Assembly: GCF_001514115.1 (NCBI RefSeq)
Contig: NZ_KQ948473.1
Span: 62,001-126,000 of the forward strand
Length of the DNA: 64,000 bases
Direction of reading: 5' to 3'
DNA from: Streptomyces olivochromogenes
Lineage (GTDB): Bacteria > Actinomycetota > Actinomycetes > Streptomycetales > Streptomycetaceae
A model generated the notes under the pieces. It was not told the DNA's origin. It did not search any database and worked only from the letters and a program-made list of their open reading frames with translations. Shown in pieces: positions 1 to 8,143 of this stretch. How positions within the stretch are numbered: the stretch's first letter is position 1; each line of letters opens with the position of its first letter. The position numbers were made by a program, and so were the translations under genes.

Positions 1-840
1 GTGCTGGCCGCCGCCGGACTGCTGGACGGCCGACCGGCGACGACCCACTGGATGTACGCACCGACGCTGGCCAAGCGCTACCCGTCGGTCCACGTCGACC
101 CGCGAGAACTCTTCGTGGACGACGGAGACGTACTGACCTCCGCGGGTACGGCGGCCGGAATCGATCTCTGTCTCCACATCGTGCGGACGGACCACGGCAA
201 CGAGGCGGCCGGCGCGCTGGCCCGCCGTCTTGTCGTGCCCCCGCGCCGGAGCGGCGGTCAGGAGCGCTATCTCGATCGATCTTTACCAGAGGAGATCGGC
301 GCCGACCCCCTCGCGGAGGTCGTCGCCTGGGCGCTGGAGCACCTCCACGAGCAGTTCGACGTCGAGACGCTGGCGGCACGCGCGTACATGAGCCGCCGCA
401 CCTTCGACCGCCGGTTCCGCTCGCTCACGGGGAGCGCTCCCCTGCAGTGGCTGATCACTCAGCGCGTCCTGCAGGCGCAGCGGCTGCTGGAGACCTCCGA
501 CTACTCGGTCGACGAGGTCGCCGGACGCTGCGGCTTCCGTTCGCCGGTCGCGCTGCGGGGTCACTTCCGGCGCCAGCTCGGCTCGTCCCCGGCCGCGTAC
601 CGGGCGGCGTACCGCGCGCGCAGGCCGCAGTCGGAACGGCCGTCGGACGTGGACGGCTCCGCGGGCCAGGCCGGGCCGTCGCCCGTCCTGAACCAGGAGA
701 GCCCGGTGCCGCTGCAGACCCGCCGCACGGCGGCCGCCACCGCCCTGGGCCCGTCGACGTCCCTGTCGACGGAGCCGGGCAAGACGGGCACCGAGCTGTA
801 CGCGGCCGGGCGCCTGCCGGGGCAGCGCAGCGCGCCCTGA
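1..840 (+). CDS. adpA: AdpA/BldH, AraC-family developmental master regulator (5' end outside window)
   Basis: Only the last 279 codons are present; the gene begins before base 1, and codon 1 here (GTG) is internal. Residues 1-80 are the end of the DJ-1/PfpI-like (GlxA-type) dimerisation domain. Residues about 105-205 are the two-HTH AraC DNA-binding domain (MSRRTFDRRFRS and later FRSPVALRGHFRRQLG), followed by a disordered tail. AdpA is the central activator/repressor of morphological development and secondary metabolism in Streptomyces. The identification rests on the sequence, the TTA leucine codon between the two domains (283-285) and orn directly downstream, the conserved adpA-orn arrangement. 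The usual family length is about 400 aa, so roughly 120 residues are missing to the left. A strong hairpin follows the stop. Confidence 0.95.
   Translation: MLAAAGLLDGRPATTHWMYAPTLAKRYPSVHVDPRELFVDDGDVLTSAGTAAGIDLCLHIVRTDHGNEAAGALARRLVVPPRRSGGQERYLDRSLPEEIGADPLAEVVAWALEHLHEQFDVETLAARAYMSRRTFDRRFRSLTGSAPLQWLITQRVLQAQRLLETSDYSVDEVAGRCGFRSPVALRGHFRRQLGSSPAAYRAAYRARRPQSERPSDVDGSAGQAGPSPVLNQESPVPLQTRRTAAATALGPSTSLSTEPGKTGTELYAAGRLPGQRSAP
283..285 (+). promoter_or_regulatory. TTA leucine codon in adpA (bldA dependence)
   Basis: In the adpA reading frame the leucine in the context R-S-L-P-E-E is encoded by TTA, the rarest codon in Streptomyces. It is read only by the developmentally regulated bldA tRNA. 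Its position between the PfpI-like and AraC domains is the known conserved site of translational control of AdpA. This is direct sequence observation; the regulatory meaning is from established work on adpA/bldA. Confidence 0.9.
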
Positions 841-854
841 GGCGATGACGCGAG

Positions 855-899
855 ACGGGGGCGGCCCGGGACCCGACCAGGGTCCCGGGCCGCCCCCGT
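855..899 (+). terminator. Strong hairpin after adpA
   Basis: A perfect 20-bp inverted repeat (855-874 pairing with 880-899) with a 5-nt loop GACCA. There is no T-run, which is common for Streptomyces terminators. It lies 15 nt after the adpA stop and separates adpA from orn. Confidence 0.85.
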
Positions 900-971
900 A
901 CCCGGCCACCACGCAGGTCACCGCCGTCCCGGATCTGCCCGTGCGCCTGGGCGCGCCGTAGGGTTAGGGCC

Positions 972-1574
972 ATGAACGATCGCATGGTGTGGATCGACTG
1001 CGAGATGACCGGGCTCTCGCTGTCGGAGGACGCACTCATCGAGGTGGCCGCGCTGGTCACCGACTCGGAACTGAACGTGCTCGGCGAAGGGGTGGACATC
1101 GTGATCCGCCCGCCGGAGCGGGCGCTGGAGACGATGCCGGACGTGGTGCGCCAGATGCACACGGCCTCCGGCCTCCTCGACGAACTGGCCGAGGGCACGA
1201 CCCTGGCCGACGCCGAGGCACAGGTCCTCGCCTACGTACGTGAGCACGTCAAGGAGCCGGGCAAGGCCCCGCTGTGCGGAAACTCGGTCGGCACGGACCG
1301 GGGTTTCCTGACCCGCGACATGCCGGCCCTCGAGGACTACCTCCACTACCGCATCGTGGACGTCTCCTCGGTGAAGGAGCTGGCCCGCCGCTGGTACCCC
1401 CGGGCCTACTTCAACAGCCCGGAGAAGAACGGCAACCACCGTGCCCTCGCCGACATCCGCGAATCCATCGCGGAGCTCCGCTACTACCGCGAGGCGATCT
1501 TCGTCCCGCAGCCCGGCCCCGACTCGGACACCGCCCGCACCATCGCGGCGAAGCACGTGCTGCCCGCCGAATGA
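972..1574 (+). CDS. orn: Oligoribonuclease (3'-5' exoribonuclease)
   Basis: A 200-aa DEDDh-family exonuclease. The first motif is WIDCEMTG (Asp9, Glu11); the His and final Asp are in the C-terminal NHRALADIRESIAELRYY stretch. Orn degrades 2-5 nt RNAs, including pGpG from c-di-GMP turnover, in the cytoplasm. Length matches the family (about 180-200 aa). The start ATG lies only 7 nt after a TAGGGT -10-like box (959-964) with little room for a Shine-Dalgarno site, so a leaderless or near-leaderless transcript is plausible. Position immediately after adpA is conserved in Streptomyces. A functional link to the GGDEF-EAL protein at 29-31 kb (which makes or removes c-di-GMP) is an inference only. 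Confidence 0.97.
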   Translation: MNDRMVWIDCEMTGLSLSEDALIEVAALVTDSELNVLGEGVDIVIRPPERALETMPDVVRQMHTASGLLDELAEGTTLADAEAQVLAYVREHVKEPGKAPLCGNSVGTDRGFLTRDMPALEDYLHYRIVDVSSVKELARRWYPRAYFNSPEKNGNHRALADIRESIAELRYYREAIFVPQPGPDSDTARTIAAKHVLPAE

Positions 1575-1680
1575 CGCATGTCCGGGGCCCCGAGGGACCC
1601 CGGAGAAAGTCTGGCGCGAGCACCCCTTCGGACCCTGTACACTTTTTCTCGGCCGGTCAGGGAAACCAAGACCGGTCGTG

Positions 1681-1753
1681 GTGGGTGTAGCTCAGCTGGT
1701 AGAGCACCTGGTTGTGGTCCAGGATGTCGCGGGTTCAAGTCCCGTCACTCACC
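1681..1753 (+). tRNA. tRNA-His (GTG anticodon)
   Basis: A full cloverleaf: acceptor GTGGGTG pairs with CACTCAC, D-loop TAGCTCAGCTGGTAGAGC, anticodon stem-loop CCTGG-TTGTGGT-CCAGG with anticodon GTG, T-arm GCGGGTTCAAGTCCCGT, discriminator C at 1753. The extra G typical of tRNA-His (G-1) is available at 1680. CCA is not encoded. Confidence 0.95.
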
Positions 1754-1758
1754 CTGAT

Positions 1759-1800
1759 CGACTGAGGCCCGGTCCGCACAAGCGGACCGGGCCTCAGTCG
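1759..1800 (+). terminator. Hairpin after tRNA-His
   Basis: A perfect 19-bp stem (1759-1777 with 1782-1800) and ACAA loop, 5 nt after the tRNA. It most likely terminates the tRNA transcript. Confidence 0.85.
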
Positions 1801-1866
1801 TACGGCGAGTCGTGCGGGCGTACAGCCGGGTCCGCGCCTGTCCGGCGCGCCCTCTAGGCTCACCCA

Positions 1867-2382
1867 ATGCCTCCGCCCCGCCTCCCCGCCCACACTCTGC
1901 GCACCGCCCGTCTCGATCTCCTTCCCCTCCGCGTCGAACATGCCGGGGAAATGGCCAAGGTGCTGTCCGACCCGGCGCTGCACACGTTCATCGGCGGCGC
2001 ACCCGCCACTCCCGAGGCCTTGCGTTCACGCTATGAACGCCTCGTCGCGGGCTCCCCCGACCCGGCCGTCGTCTGGTGCAACTGGGTACTGCGGCTGCGC
2101 GAGGAGGGATGTCTCGTCGGTACGGTCCAGGCGACGGTCACCGGGGAGGTCGCGGAGATCGCCTGGGTGGTGGGCACGCCCTGGCAGGGGCGGGGGTTCG
2201 CCGGGGAGGCGGCGCGGGGGCTGGTCGGCCGGTTGGGCGAGGAGCCCGGCGTCCGTACGGTCGTCGCGCACGTCCACCCCGACCACCGGGCCTCCGCGGC
2301 CGTCGCCGCGGCCGCCGGGCTGGGCCCGACCGACCGGTACCAGGACGGCGAGGTCCGGTGGGAGCTGCCGCTGCGGCGGTGA
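1867..2382 (+). CDS. GNAT-family N-acetyltransferase
   Basis: A 171-aa protein of the RimJ/RimL-like GNAT fold: N-terminal LRTARLDLLPLRVEHAGEMA, central beta-strand region WVVGTPWQGRGFAGEAARGL carrying the acetyl-CoA pyrophosphate-binding Q-x-x-G-x-G/A signature, and C-terminal VVAHVHPDHRASAAVAAAAG. Such proteins transfer acetyl from acetyl-CoA to an amine or protein N-terminus; the substrate cannot be told from sequence. A -10-like TAGGCT at 1855-1860 sits 6 nt before the ATG with no Shine-Dalgarno, so the mRNA is probably leaderless. It is convergent with the next gene, whose stop is 3 nt away. Confidence 0.9.
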   Translation: MPPPRLPAHTLRTARLDLLPLRVEHAGEMAKVLSDPALHTFIGGAPATPEALRSRYERLVAGSPDPAVVWCNWVLRLREEGCLVGTVQATVTGEVAEIAWVVGTPWQGRGFAGEAARGLVGRLGEEPGVRTVVAHVHPDHRASAAVAAAAGLGPTDRYQDGEVRWELPLRR

Positions 2383-2384
2383 CC

Positions 2385-3215
2385 TCAGTTCCCGTGCGGG
2401 CTATTGGCGGCGCGCCACGCGTCGGCGAACCGGTGGACGTCCTCGAAGCGTTCCTCGGGGTCGGACCGGGTCGCCCGGACGATCACCGCCTGCTGGGCCG
2501 GGGTGCCCCGCCAGGCGCGTTCCTCGTCGCCCGCGTCCAGCAGGAGCCGGGCGGTGCGGCCCAGGGTGAAGACCGTCGTACGGGTGTCGATCACGGCCCC
2601 GCACTCGAACTCCTCGGGGGCCATGAACCGGCGCGAACCCGGCAGGCGTTCCTCCTCGACCACGAACGGGCCCGGCCGGTACTCGTCGAGGTCGACCAGG
2701 TGGACGACGTCGCCCCCGAAGTCGTAGAGCAGCGCGCCGTCGTAGAAGTCGACCGCGACATGCCCGGCGACCTCCACCGCGAGATGGGCGTCGAGGACGC
2801 GTTCGAAGGCGGCGAGGACGCGGGAGATCGGCAGGGCGCGGAAGCGGGCCATGGGGCTGCCGGGGCCCGTACGGTCGCGCGGTCCGCCCACCATCGCCGG
2901 GTACAGCACCTCGCCCTCCCGCCAGGGCATCACCACCGCCGCACCGCCGCGCCCCACGGAGATGCGGTGGACCTGCGGGACGATCGCCCGGTGCCGCACG
3001 GCCCGGTGGAAGGCCCAGGCGCGTTCGAGCGAGTGCCGGCCGTGGTCGGTCACCGCCTCCTTGACGAACCAGCGCGCCCCGTCGAGCAGCCGGACGCCGT
3101 ACGACACGCACCCCGAGTCCTGTTCCCGGAACGCTTGGAACACCTCCCCCACCCTGCCCAGGTAGGGCTCCATGGCGGGCACTTCATCGACTCCGAGCAA
3201 CGGGTGGAGGACCAT
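2385..3215 (-). CDS. Serine/threonine protein kinase-like protein
   Basis: 276 aa with a remnant protein-kinase fold. There is a VxxAF-type N-lobe, a conserved Lys in ARWFVKEAV (about residue 52), a catalytic-loop-like AVDFYDG where the usual HRD-N is replaced, a metal-binding-like VDLDEY instead of DFG, and MAPEEF corresponding to the APE motif of the activation segment. It resembles the small cytoplasmic kinase-like proteins common in Streptomyces. Catalytic activity is uncertain because HRD and DFG are degenerate. No membrane segment is visible. The start at 3215 has no clear Shine-Dalgarno site; an internal start near 3173 (MEPYLGRV) is an alternative. Confidence 0.7.
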   Translation of the reverse strand: MVLHPLLGVDEVPAMEPYLGRVGEVFQAFREQDSGCVSYGVRLLDGARWFVKEAVTDHGRHSLERAWAFHRAVRHRAIVPQVHRISVGRGGAAVVMPWREGEVLYPAMVGGPRDRTGPGSPMARFRALPISRVLAAFERVLDAHLAVEVAGHVAVDFYDGALLYDFGGDVVHLVDLDEYRPGPFVVEEERLPGSRRFMAPEEFECGAVIDTRTTVFTLGRTARLLLDAGDEERAWRGTPAQQAVIVRATRSDPEERFEDVHRFADAWRAANSPHGN

Positions 3216-3251
3216 ACCGATCAGATTGCCCTATCGAAGCCTTTCCGCGCG

Positions 3252-4307
3252 TCAGGACGAGGCCCGTACCACCAGTTCGGACGGCAGCACGACCTGCCGC
3301 TTCTCCAGACCGCGCGAGACCGCGGGCCGGCGGTCGGCGATCTCCCCGAGCAGCAGGTCGATCATGGCGCGGCCCATCTCCTCGATCGGCTGGCGCACGC
3401 TGGTCAGGGGCGGGTCCATGTGGCGGGCGATGGCGGAGTCGTCGTAGCCGACGAGGGCGACATCGTCAGGTATACGGCGGCCCAGCTCGCGCAGGACCTG
3501 GCGGGCGCCCGCCGCCATCACGTCCGAGCCCGCGAACACCGCGTCCAGGTCCGGGCAGCGGGCCAGCAGCTCGGTCATCGCGCGCCGGCCGCCCTCCTCG
3601 GTGAAGTCGCCCGGAATGATCAGCCGGTCGTCCGCCTCGCGTCCGGCCGCGCGCAACCCCTCGCGGTAGCCGTCGACGCGGCGCTGGGCGCCGAAGACGT
3701 CGAGGCGGCCCGCCAGGTGGACGATCCTTTGGCGTCCCCGGGCGATCAGGTGCTCGACGGCCATGCGGCCGCCGCCGTAGTTGTCGGAGTCCACGGACGG
3801 CAGGGTCTCGTCCGCCGAGCGGCGACCGCTGATCACGGCCGGGATCTCCAGCTGGGAGAGGAGGTCGGGCAGCGGGTCGTCGGCGTGGACGGAGACGAGG
3901 AGTACGCCGTCGACGCGGTGCGCGGCCAGGTACTGGGCGAGGCGCTGCCGCTCCCGGTCGCTGCCCGCGAAGATCAGCAGCAGTTGCATCTCGGTGTCGG
4001 ACAGCTCCGCGCCGACGCCGCGCAGCATGTCCGAGAAGTACGGTTCCGCGAAGAAGCGGGTCTCGGGCTCGGGGACGACGAGGGCGATCGCGTCCGTGCG
4101 GTTGGCGGCGAGGGCGCGTGCCGCCGTGTTCGGGACGTAGCCGAGTTCGGCGACCGCCGCCTCGACGGCCGCGCGGGTCGCGTCGCTGACCCTCGGGGAG
4201 CCGTTGATGACCCGGGACACCGTGCCGCGGCCCACGCCCGCGCGTGCCGCGACCTCTTCCAAGGTCGGCCGGCCGCCTCCCCGGCCCCGCGCTCCGTGGC
4301 TTGCCAT
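3252..4307 (-). CDS. cebR: CebR, LacI-family repressor of cellobiose/cellotriose utilisation
   Basis: 351 aa from ATG 4307, preceded by a GGGAGG ribosome site; the open frame runs 58 codons further upstream without a ribosome site. Residues 13-60 form the LacI helix-turn-helix and hinge (TLEEVAARAGVGRGTVSRVI, then ARALAA). The rest is a periplasmic-binding-protein-like effector domain ending in a LacI/GalR sensor signature (VGYDDSAIARHMDPPLTSVRQP). CebR represses cebEFG and bglC and is released by cello-oligosaccharides; it also controls thaxtomin genes in S. scabies. It is divergent from cebE, and two boxes of the known CebR palindrome are present (4609 and 8130), which makes the assignment secure. 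Confidence 0.95.
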   Translation of the reverse strand: MASHGARGRGGGRPTLEEVAARAGVGRGTVSRVINGSPRVSDATRAAVEAAVAELGYVPNTAARALAANRTDAIALVVPEPETRFFAEPYFSDMLRGVGAELSDTEMQLLLIFAGSDRERQRLAQYLAAHRVDGVLLVSVHADDPLPDLLSQLEIPAVISGRRSADETLPSVDSDNYGGGRMAVEHLIARGRQRIVHLAGRLDVFGAQRRVDGYREGLRAAGREADDRLIIPGDFTEEGGRRAMTELLARCPDLDAVFAGSDVMAAGARQVLRELGRRIPDDVALVGYDDSAIARHMDPPLTSVRQPIEEMGRAMIDLLLGEIADRRPAVSRGLEKRQVVLPSELVVRASS

Positions 4308-4515
4308 GGTCCGCCTCCCGTCGACGTCGCGCGCTCCGCGACTGGCCTGGAATCTAACAGTCCCGTTCATCACCCGGACCTCGGCGACCCGTACGTGGAC
4401 GAGGTTCCGCCCGTCCCGGCCAGGGGCCGTCGACCGACCGTCCCGCCGGGGCCAATACCCCAATGACACGCGCCACTTCAACCGTCCGCGACGCCCCTCC
4501 CGCCCGTCCCCCCGG

Positions 4516-4527
4516 CGTTAGCTAACG
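4516..4527. promoter_or_regulatory. 12-bp perfect palindrome in cebR-cebE intergenic region
   Basis: CGTTAGCTAACG is an uninterrupted, comparatively AT-rich palindrome lying between cebR and the cebE promoter. It does not match the CebR box. It may be an operator for a second regulator or part of the cebR promoter. The rest of the 430-bp intergenic stretch (4308-4737) holds the cebE promoter and CebR box, and I see no gene in it. Confidence 0.35.
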
Positions 4528-4564
4528 GGCCGATAACTGAACGCATCTCTCCGCGTCGGCTCCC

Positions 4565-4593
4565 TTGACACCCCCGCGCGAACCGACGACTCT
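4565..4593 (+). promoter_or_regulatory. Probable cebE promoter
   Basis: A perfect -35 TTGACA (4565-4570), 17-nt spacer, then GACTCT (4588-4593) as a weak -10. Transcription would begin near 4600, placing the CebR box just downstream of the start point, a position suited to repression. Confidence 0.55.
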
Positions 4594-4608
4594 TCAACAC
4601 ATCACCTG

Positions 4609-4622
4609 TGGGAGCGCTCCCA
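4609..4622. promoter_or_regulatory. CebR operator upstream of cebE (perfect)
   Basis: TGGGAGCGCTCCCA, the exact 14-bp CebR palindrome known from S. reticuli, S. griseus and S. scabies; symmetry extends one base on each side (4608-4623). Confidence 0.93.
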
Positions 4623-4737
4623 CGGTACCTGACACATACACATCCCGCACGTTCCCCGCCCGAGCCGCAGCGAGAAACAACGGGCCCAACAGTGCAGTTG
4701 GCCGGGGGGTCGGCACGTCAGGCAACAGGAGGACGCA

Positions 4738-6069
4738 ATGCGCACGATCACCCGTCGGTCCCGCAGTCTGGGGGCCCTCGCGGCCGTCGCCGCGCTGACC
4801 ACAGGGCTGCTGGCCGGCTGCGCCGACGACAGTGGTGGAAGCAGCGGTGGGAGCAGCAGCGACACGGGCGGAGGCAAGGGCAAGACCACGATCACCTTGG
4901 GTCTCTTCGGCACTCAGGGATTCAAGGAGGCCGGCCTCTACACCGAGTACGAGAAGCTCAACCCGAACATCAAGATCGCCGAGAACGTCGTCGAGCGCAA
5001 CGAGAACTACTACCCGGCGCTCGTCAACCACCTCACCACCAACAGCGGCCTGCAGGACGTCCAGGCCGTCGAAGTCGGCAACATCGCCGAGGTCGTGGGG
5101 ACCCAGGCGAGCAAGCTCGTCGACCTGTCCAAGGTCTCGGGCGTGAGCAAGACCAACTGGCTGGACTGGAAGTGGCAGCAGGCCACGACCCAGGACGGCC
5201 AGACGATCGGACTCGGCACCGACATCGGGCCGATGGCGATCTGCTACCGCAAGGACCTCTTCCAGCAGGCCGGCCTGCCCACCGACCGCGACAAGGTCGG
5301 GCAGTTGTGGGCGGGCGACTGGAACAAGCTCGTCGCCGCGGGCGAGACGTACAAGAGGAAGGCGCCCAGCGGCACCACCTTCATGGACTCCCCCGGTGGT
5401 CTGCTCAACGCGGTCATCAGCAGTGAGCAGGAGAAGTTCTACGACTCCTCCGGCAAGGTCATCTACAAGACGAACCCGGCCATCAAGGCCGCCTTCGACC
5501 TGACCGCGAAGGCCGCCTCGGAGGGGCTGGTCGGCGCGCAGACGCAGTTCCAGCCGGCCTGGGACACGACGATCGCCAACAGCAAGTTCGCCGCGGTGGC
5601 CTGCCCGCCGTGGATGCTCGGCTACCTCAAGGGCAAGTCGAAGCCGGACGCCGCGGGCAAGTGGGACGTGGCCGCCGCGCCCAAGTCCGGCAACTGGGGC
5701 GGCACCTTCCTGACCGTGCCCAAGAGCGGCAAGCACGTCACGGAGGCCGAGAAGCTGGTCACCTGGCTGACCGCGCCCGCTCAGCAGGCCAAGCTGTTCA
5801 ACGTGCAGGGCAGCTTCCCGAGCGCACCCGGTGCCTACAGCCTGCCCCAGGTGACCGGCGCGAAGAACACGATGACCGGTGACACCCCGATCGGCACGGT
5901 CTTCGCCGAGGCCGCCAAGGCCATCCCGACCCAGGTGATCGGCCCGAAGGACCAGATCATCCAGCAGGGTCTGACCGACAACGGCGTCATCCTCGTCACG
6001 AAGGGCAAGTCGGCCGCGGAGGCCTGGAACACGGCCACCAAGACCATCGACAACAACCTGGAGAAGTGA
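4738..6069 (+). CDS. cebE: CebE, cello-oligosaccharide-binding lipoprotein
   Basis: 443 aa. The N-terminus has positively charged MRTITRRSR, a hydrophobic core and the lipobox LLAGC with Cys28, so it is an ABC transporter solute-binding lipoprotein on the outer face of the membrane. The mature protein (G/S-rich tether, then about residues 50-443) is an extracellular solute-binding protein family 1 fold. CebE binds cellobiose and cellotriose and delivers them to CebFG. An AGGAGG site precedes the ATG. It is the first gene of cebEFG, under the CebR box at 4609. No gene for the ATP-hydrolysing subunit is present; the shared ATPase MsiK, encoded elsewhere in Streptomyces, serves this transporter. 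Confidence 0.95.
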   Translation: MRTITRRSRSLGALAAVAALTTGLLAGCADDSGGSSGGSSSDTGGGKGKTTITLGLFGTQGFKEAGLYTEYEKLNPNIKIAENVVERNENYYPALVNHLTTNSGLQDVQAVEVGNIAEVVGTQASKLVDLSKVSGVSKTNWLDWKWQQATTQDGQTIGLGTDIGPMAICYRKDLFQQAGLPTDRDKVGQLWAGDWNKLVAAGETYKRKAPSGTTFMDSPGGLLNAVISSEQEKFYDSSGKVIYKTNPAIKAAFDLTAKAASEGLVGAQTQFQPAWDTTIANSKFAAVACPPWMLGYLKGKSKPDAAGKWDVAAAPKSGNWGGTFLTVPKSGKHVTEAEKLVTWLTAPAQQAKLFNVQGSFPSAPGAYSLPQVTGAKNTMTGDTPIGTVFAEAAKAIPTQVIGPKDQIIQQGLTDNGVILVTKGKSAAEAWNTATKTIDNNLEK

Positions 6070-6074
6070 CCGGT

Positions 6075-7088
6075 ATGGCCACCCGGCACGACACCGCCGC
6101 GCCCCCCACCGAGGAGGGGGGCGCGGCCCCGGGCCGTCCGCCCGCCGCCGTACCCGACGAGAAGGAACAGCGGCGCCGCAACCGTATGTCCCGCCGCTGG
6201 CAGCGGGACATACGGTGGAGCCCGTACGCGTTCGTCTCCCCGTTCTTCCTGCTGTTCGTCGCGTTCGGCCTGTTCCCGCTGATCTACACGGGCTGGGCCT
6301 CGCTGCACACGGTGGAGCTGACGGCGCCCACCGACATGCAGTGGGCGGGCCTGCGCAACTACACCCGCATCTTCGACGACGACTTCTTCTGGAACGCGGC
6401 GAAGAACACCCTGACCATCGGGATCATCTCGACCGTCCCGCAGCTGCTGATGGCGATGGGCCTGGCCCACATCCTCAACTACAGGCTGCGCGGTTCGATC
6501 TTCTACCGGGTCATGATGCTCGCGCCGTACGCGACGTCGATCGCCTCCGCCTCGCTCGTGTTCGTGCTGCTGTTCGGCCGCGACTACGGCATGATCAACT
6601 GGGCGCTGCACGCCATCGGTTTCGACAAGATCGACTGGCAGAACGACAAGTGGCCCTCGCAGATCGCCGTCTCGACGATCGTCATCTGGCGCTGGACCGG
6701 CTACAACGCGCTGATCTACCTGGCGGCGATGCAGGCGATCCCGCACGACCTGTACGAGTCGGCGGCCCTCGACGGGGCCAACCGCTGGCAGCAGTTCTTC
6801 CACGTGACCCTGCCGTCGCTGCGGCCGACGATCCTGTTCACCGTCGTCGTCTCGACCATCGGAGCGAGCCAGGTCTTCGGCGAGCCGCTGCTGTTCGACG
6901 CCAACAAGGGAGCCTCCGGCGGCGCCGAGCACCAGTTCCAGACACTCGGCCTGTACCTCTACGAGCAGGGCTGGGTGAACCAGCACCTGGGCCGCGCCTC
7001 CGCGATCGCCTGGACGATGTTCCTGATCCTCATCGTGATCGGGATCGTCAATTACGTCATCTCGCGCCGGCTGCGCGCCAGTAGTTAA
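6075..7088 (+). CDS. cebF: CebF, sugar ABC transporter permease
   Basis: 337 aa from ATG 6075, chosen because GGAG at 6060-6063 is better spaced for it than for the GTG at 6066 that overlaps the cebE stop. After a Pro/Arg-rich cytoplasmic start come six predicted membrane helices (first at PYAFVSPFFLLFVAFGLFPL). The MalF-type EAA loop is ESAALDGANRWQQFFHVTLP, which docks the ATPase. It forms the inner-membrane channel with CebG for cello-oligosaccharide import. Spacing from cebE is 5 nt, and it ends 12 nt before cebG. Confidence 0.95.
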   Translation: MATRHDTAAPPTEEGGAAPGRPPAAVPDEKEQRRRNRMSRRWQRDIRWSPYAFVSPFFLLFVAFGLFPLIYTGWASLHTVELTAPTDMQWAGLRNYTRIFDDDFFWNAAKNTLTIGIISTVPQLLMAMGLAHILNYRLRGSIFYRVMMLAPYATSIASASLVFVLLFGRDYGMINWALHAIGFDKIDWQNDKWPSQIAVSTIVIWRWTGYNALIYLAAMQAIPHDLYESAALDGANRWQQFFHVTLPSLRPTILFTVVVSTIGASQVFGEPLLFDANKGASGGAEHQFQTLGLYLYEQGWVNQHLGRASAIAWTMFLILIVIGIVNYVISRRLRASS

Positions 7089-7100
7089 GGAGAACCGGCC

Positions 7101-8009
7101 GTGACGACGACCCTGACGAAACCCCCGGCGGACGCGGTACCCGAACCGCCGAAGCGGCTGCGCCGCCCCAAGTCGGCCCGCGCGGGCGGACAGATGCACG
7201 CGGGACCCCTCGCGTACGTCATCCTCGCGCTGTTCACGATCGGCTCGCTGGGCCCGCTGGTGTGGACCGCGATCGCCGCCTCCCGCGACACCAACCGGCT
7301 GGCGCAGTCCCCGCCGCCGTTCTGGTTCGGCTCGAACCTCTTCCACAATCTCGACGTCGCCTGGACGGAGGCCAATCTGGGCGAGGCCTTCGTCAACACC
7401 ACGTTCGTGGCGGGTGTTTCCGCGGTGACCGTCGTCTTCCTGTCGACGCTCGCCGGGTTCGCCTTCGCCAAGCTGCGCTTCAAGGGCCGGGGCGCCCTGA
7501 TGCTGATCGTCGTCGGCACGATGATGGTGCCGCCGCAGCTCAGCGTGATCCCGCTCTACATGATGGTCGCCAAGCTCGACTGGACGGACCAGCTCCAGGC
7601 GGTGATCTTCCCGTCGCTGGTGAGCGCGTTCGGGGTGTTCTTCATGCGGCAGTACCTGATCCAGGCGCTGCCGGACGAGCTGATCGAGGCGGCCCGTGTG
7701 GACGGCGCGAGCAGCTGGCGGGTGATCTGGCACGTGGTGTTCCCGGCCGCCCGGCCCGCCATGGCGGTGCTAGGCATGCTGGTGTTCGTGCAGACGTGGA
7801 ACGACTTCCTGTGGCCGTTCCTGGTGCTCACCCAGACCGGCAACCCGACCGTGCAGGTCGCGGTCGCGGGACTCGGCCGCGGTTTCACTCCCGACCAGTC
7901 CCTGATCATGGCGGGCGCGCTGCTCGGCACGCTGCCGCTGCTCTTCGTCTTCGCCCTGTTCGGCAAGCAGATCGTCGGCGGCATCATGCAGGGCGCCGTC
8001 AAGGGCTGA
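7101..8009 (+). CDS. cebG: CebG, sugar ABC transporter permease
   Basis: 302 aa from GTG with AAGGAG eight bases upstream. It is a MalG-type permease with six membrane helices (first at GPLAYVILALFTIGSLGPLV) and the EAA loop EAARVDGASSWRVIWHVVFP. It is the partner of CebF. The 120-bp stretch that follows contains an imperfect GC-rich hairpin (about 8024-8062) and then a long pyrimidine tract. That may reduce read-through into bglC, which has its own CebR box. Confidence 0.95.
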   Translation: MTTTLTKPPADAVPEPPKRLRRPKSARAGGQMHAGPLAYVILALFTIGSLGPLVWTAIAASRDTNRLAQSPPPFWFGSNLFHNLDVAWTEANLGEAFVNTTFVAGVSAVTVVFLSTLAGFAFAKLRFKGRGALMLIVVGTMMVPPQLSVIPLYMMVAKLDWTDQLQAVIFPSLVSAFGVFFMRQYLIQALPDELIEAARVDGASSWRVIWHVVFPAARPAMAVLGMLVFVQTWNDFLWPFLVLTQTGNPTVQVAVAGLGRGFTPDQSLIMAGALLGTLPLLFVFALFGKQIVGGIMQGAVKG

Positions 8010-8129
8010 CCTCGTTCGTCGGCGGGAGAAGGGGAGCCGGGCCACCGCCGCCCCGGCCCCTCCTCCCCCTCTTCTCTCTCCCTCGCCCCTCCCCCTCTTC
8101 TTCTTACTGTCGGTCTCCACGACCTCCTA

Positions 8130-8143
8130 TGGGAGCGCTTCCA
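8130..8143. promoter_or_regulatory. CebR operator overlapping bglC ribosome site and start codon
   Basis: TGGGAGCGCTTCCA differs from the perfect CebR box at one base. Its GGGAG (8131-8135) is also the only good Shine-Dalgarno sequence, seven bases before the bglC ATG, and its last base is the A of that ATG. Operator, ribosome site and start therefore share the same 16 bases. Confidence 0.85.

Noticed and set aside
2076..4466. Long open frame antisense to the kinase-like gene and cebR (796 codons).
   Set aside because: A high-GC shadow frame; composition is Arg/Gly/Val/Asp-biased with no domain, while the opposite strand encodes clear families.
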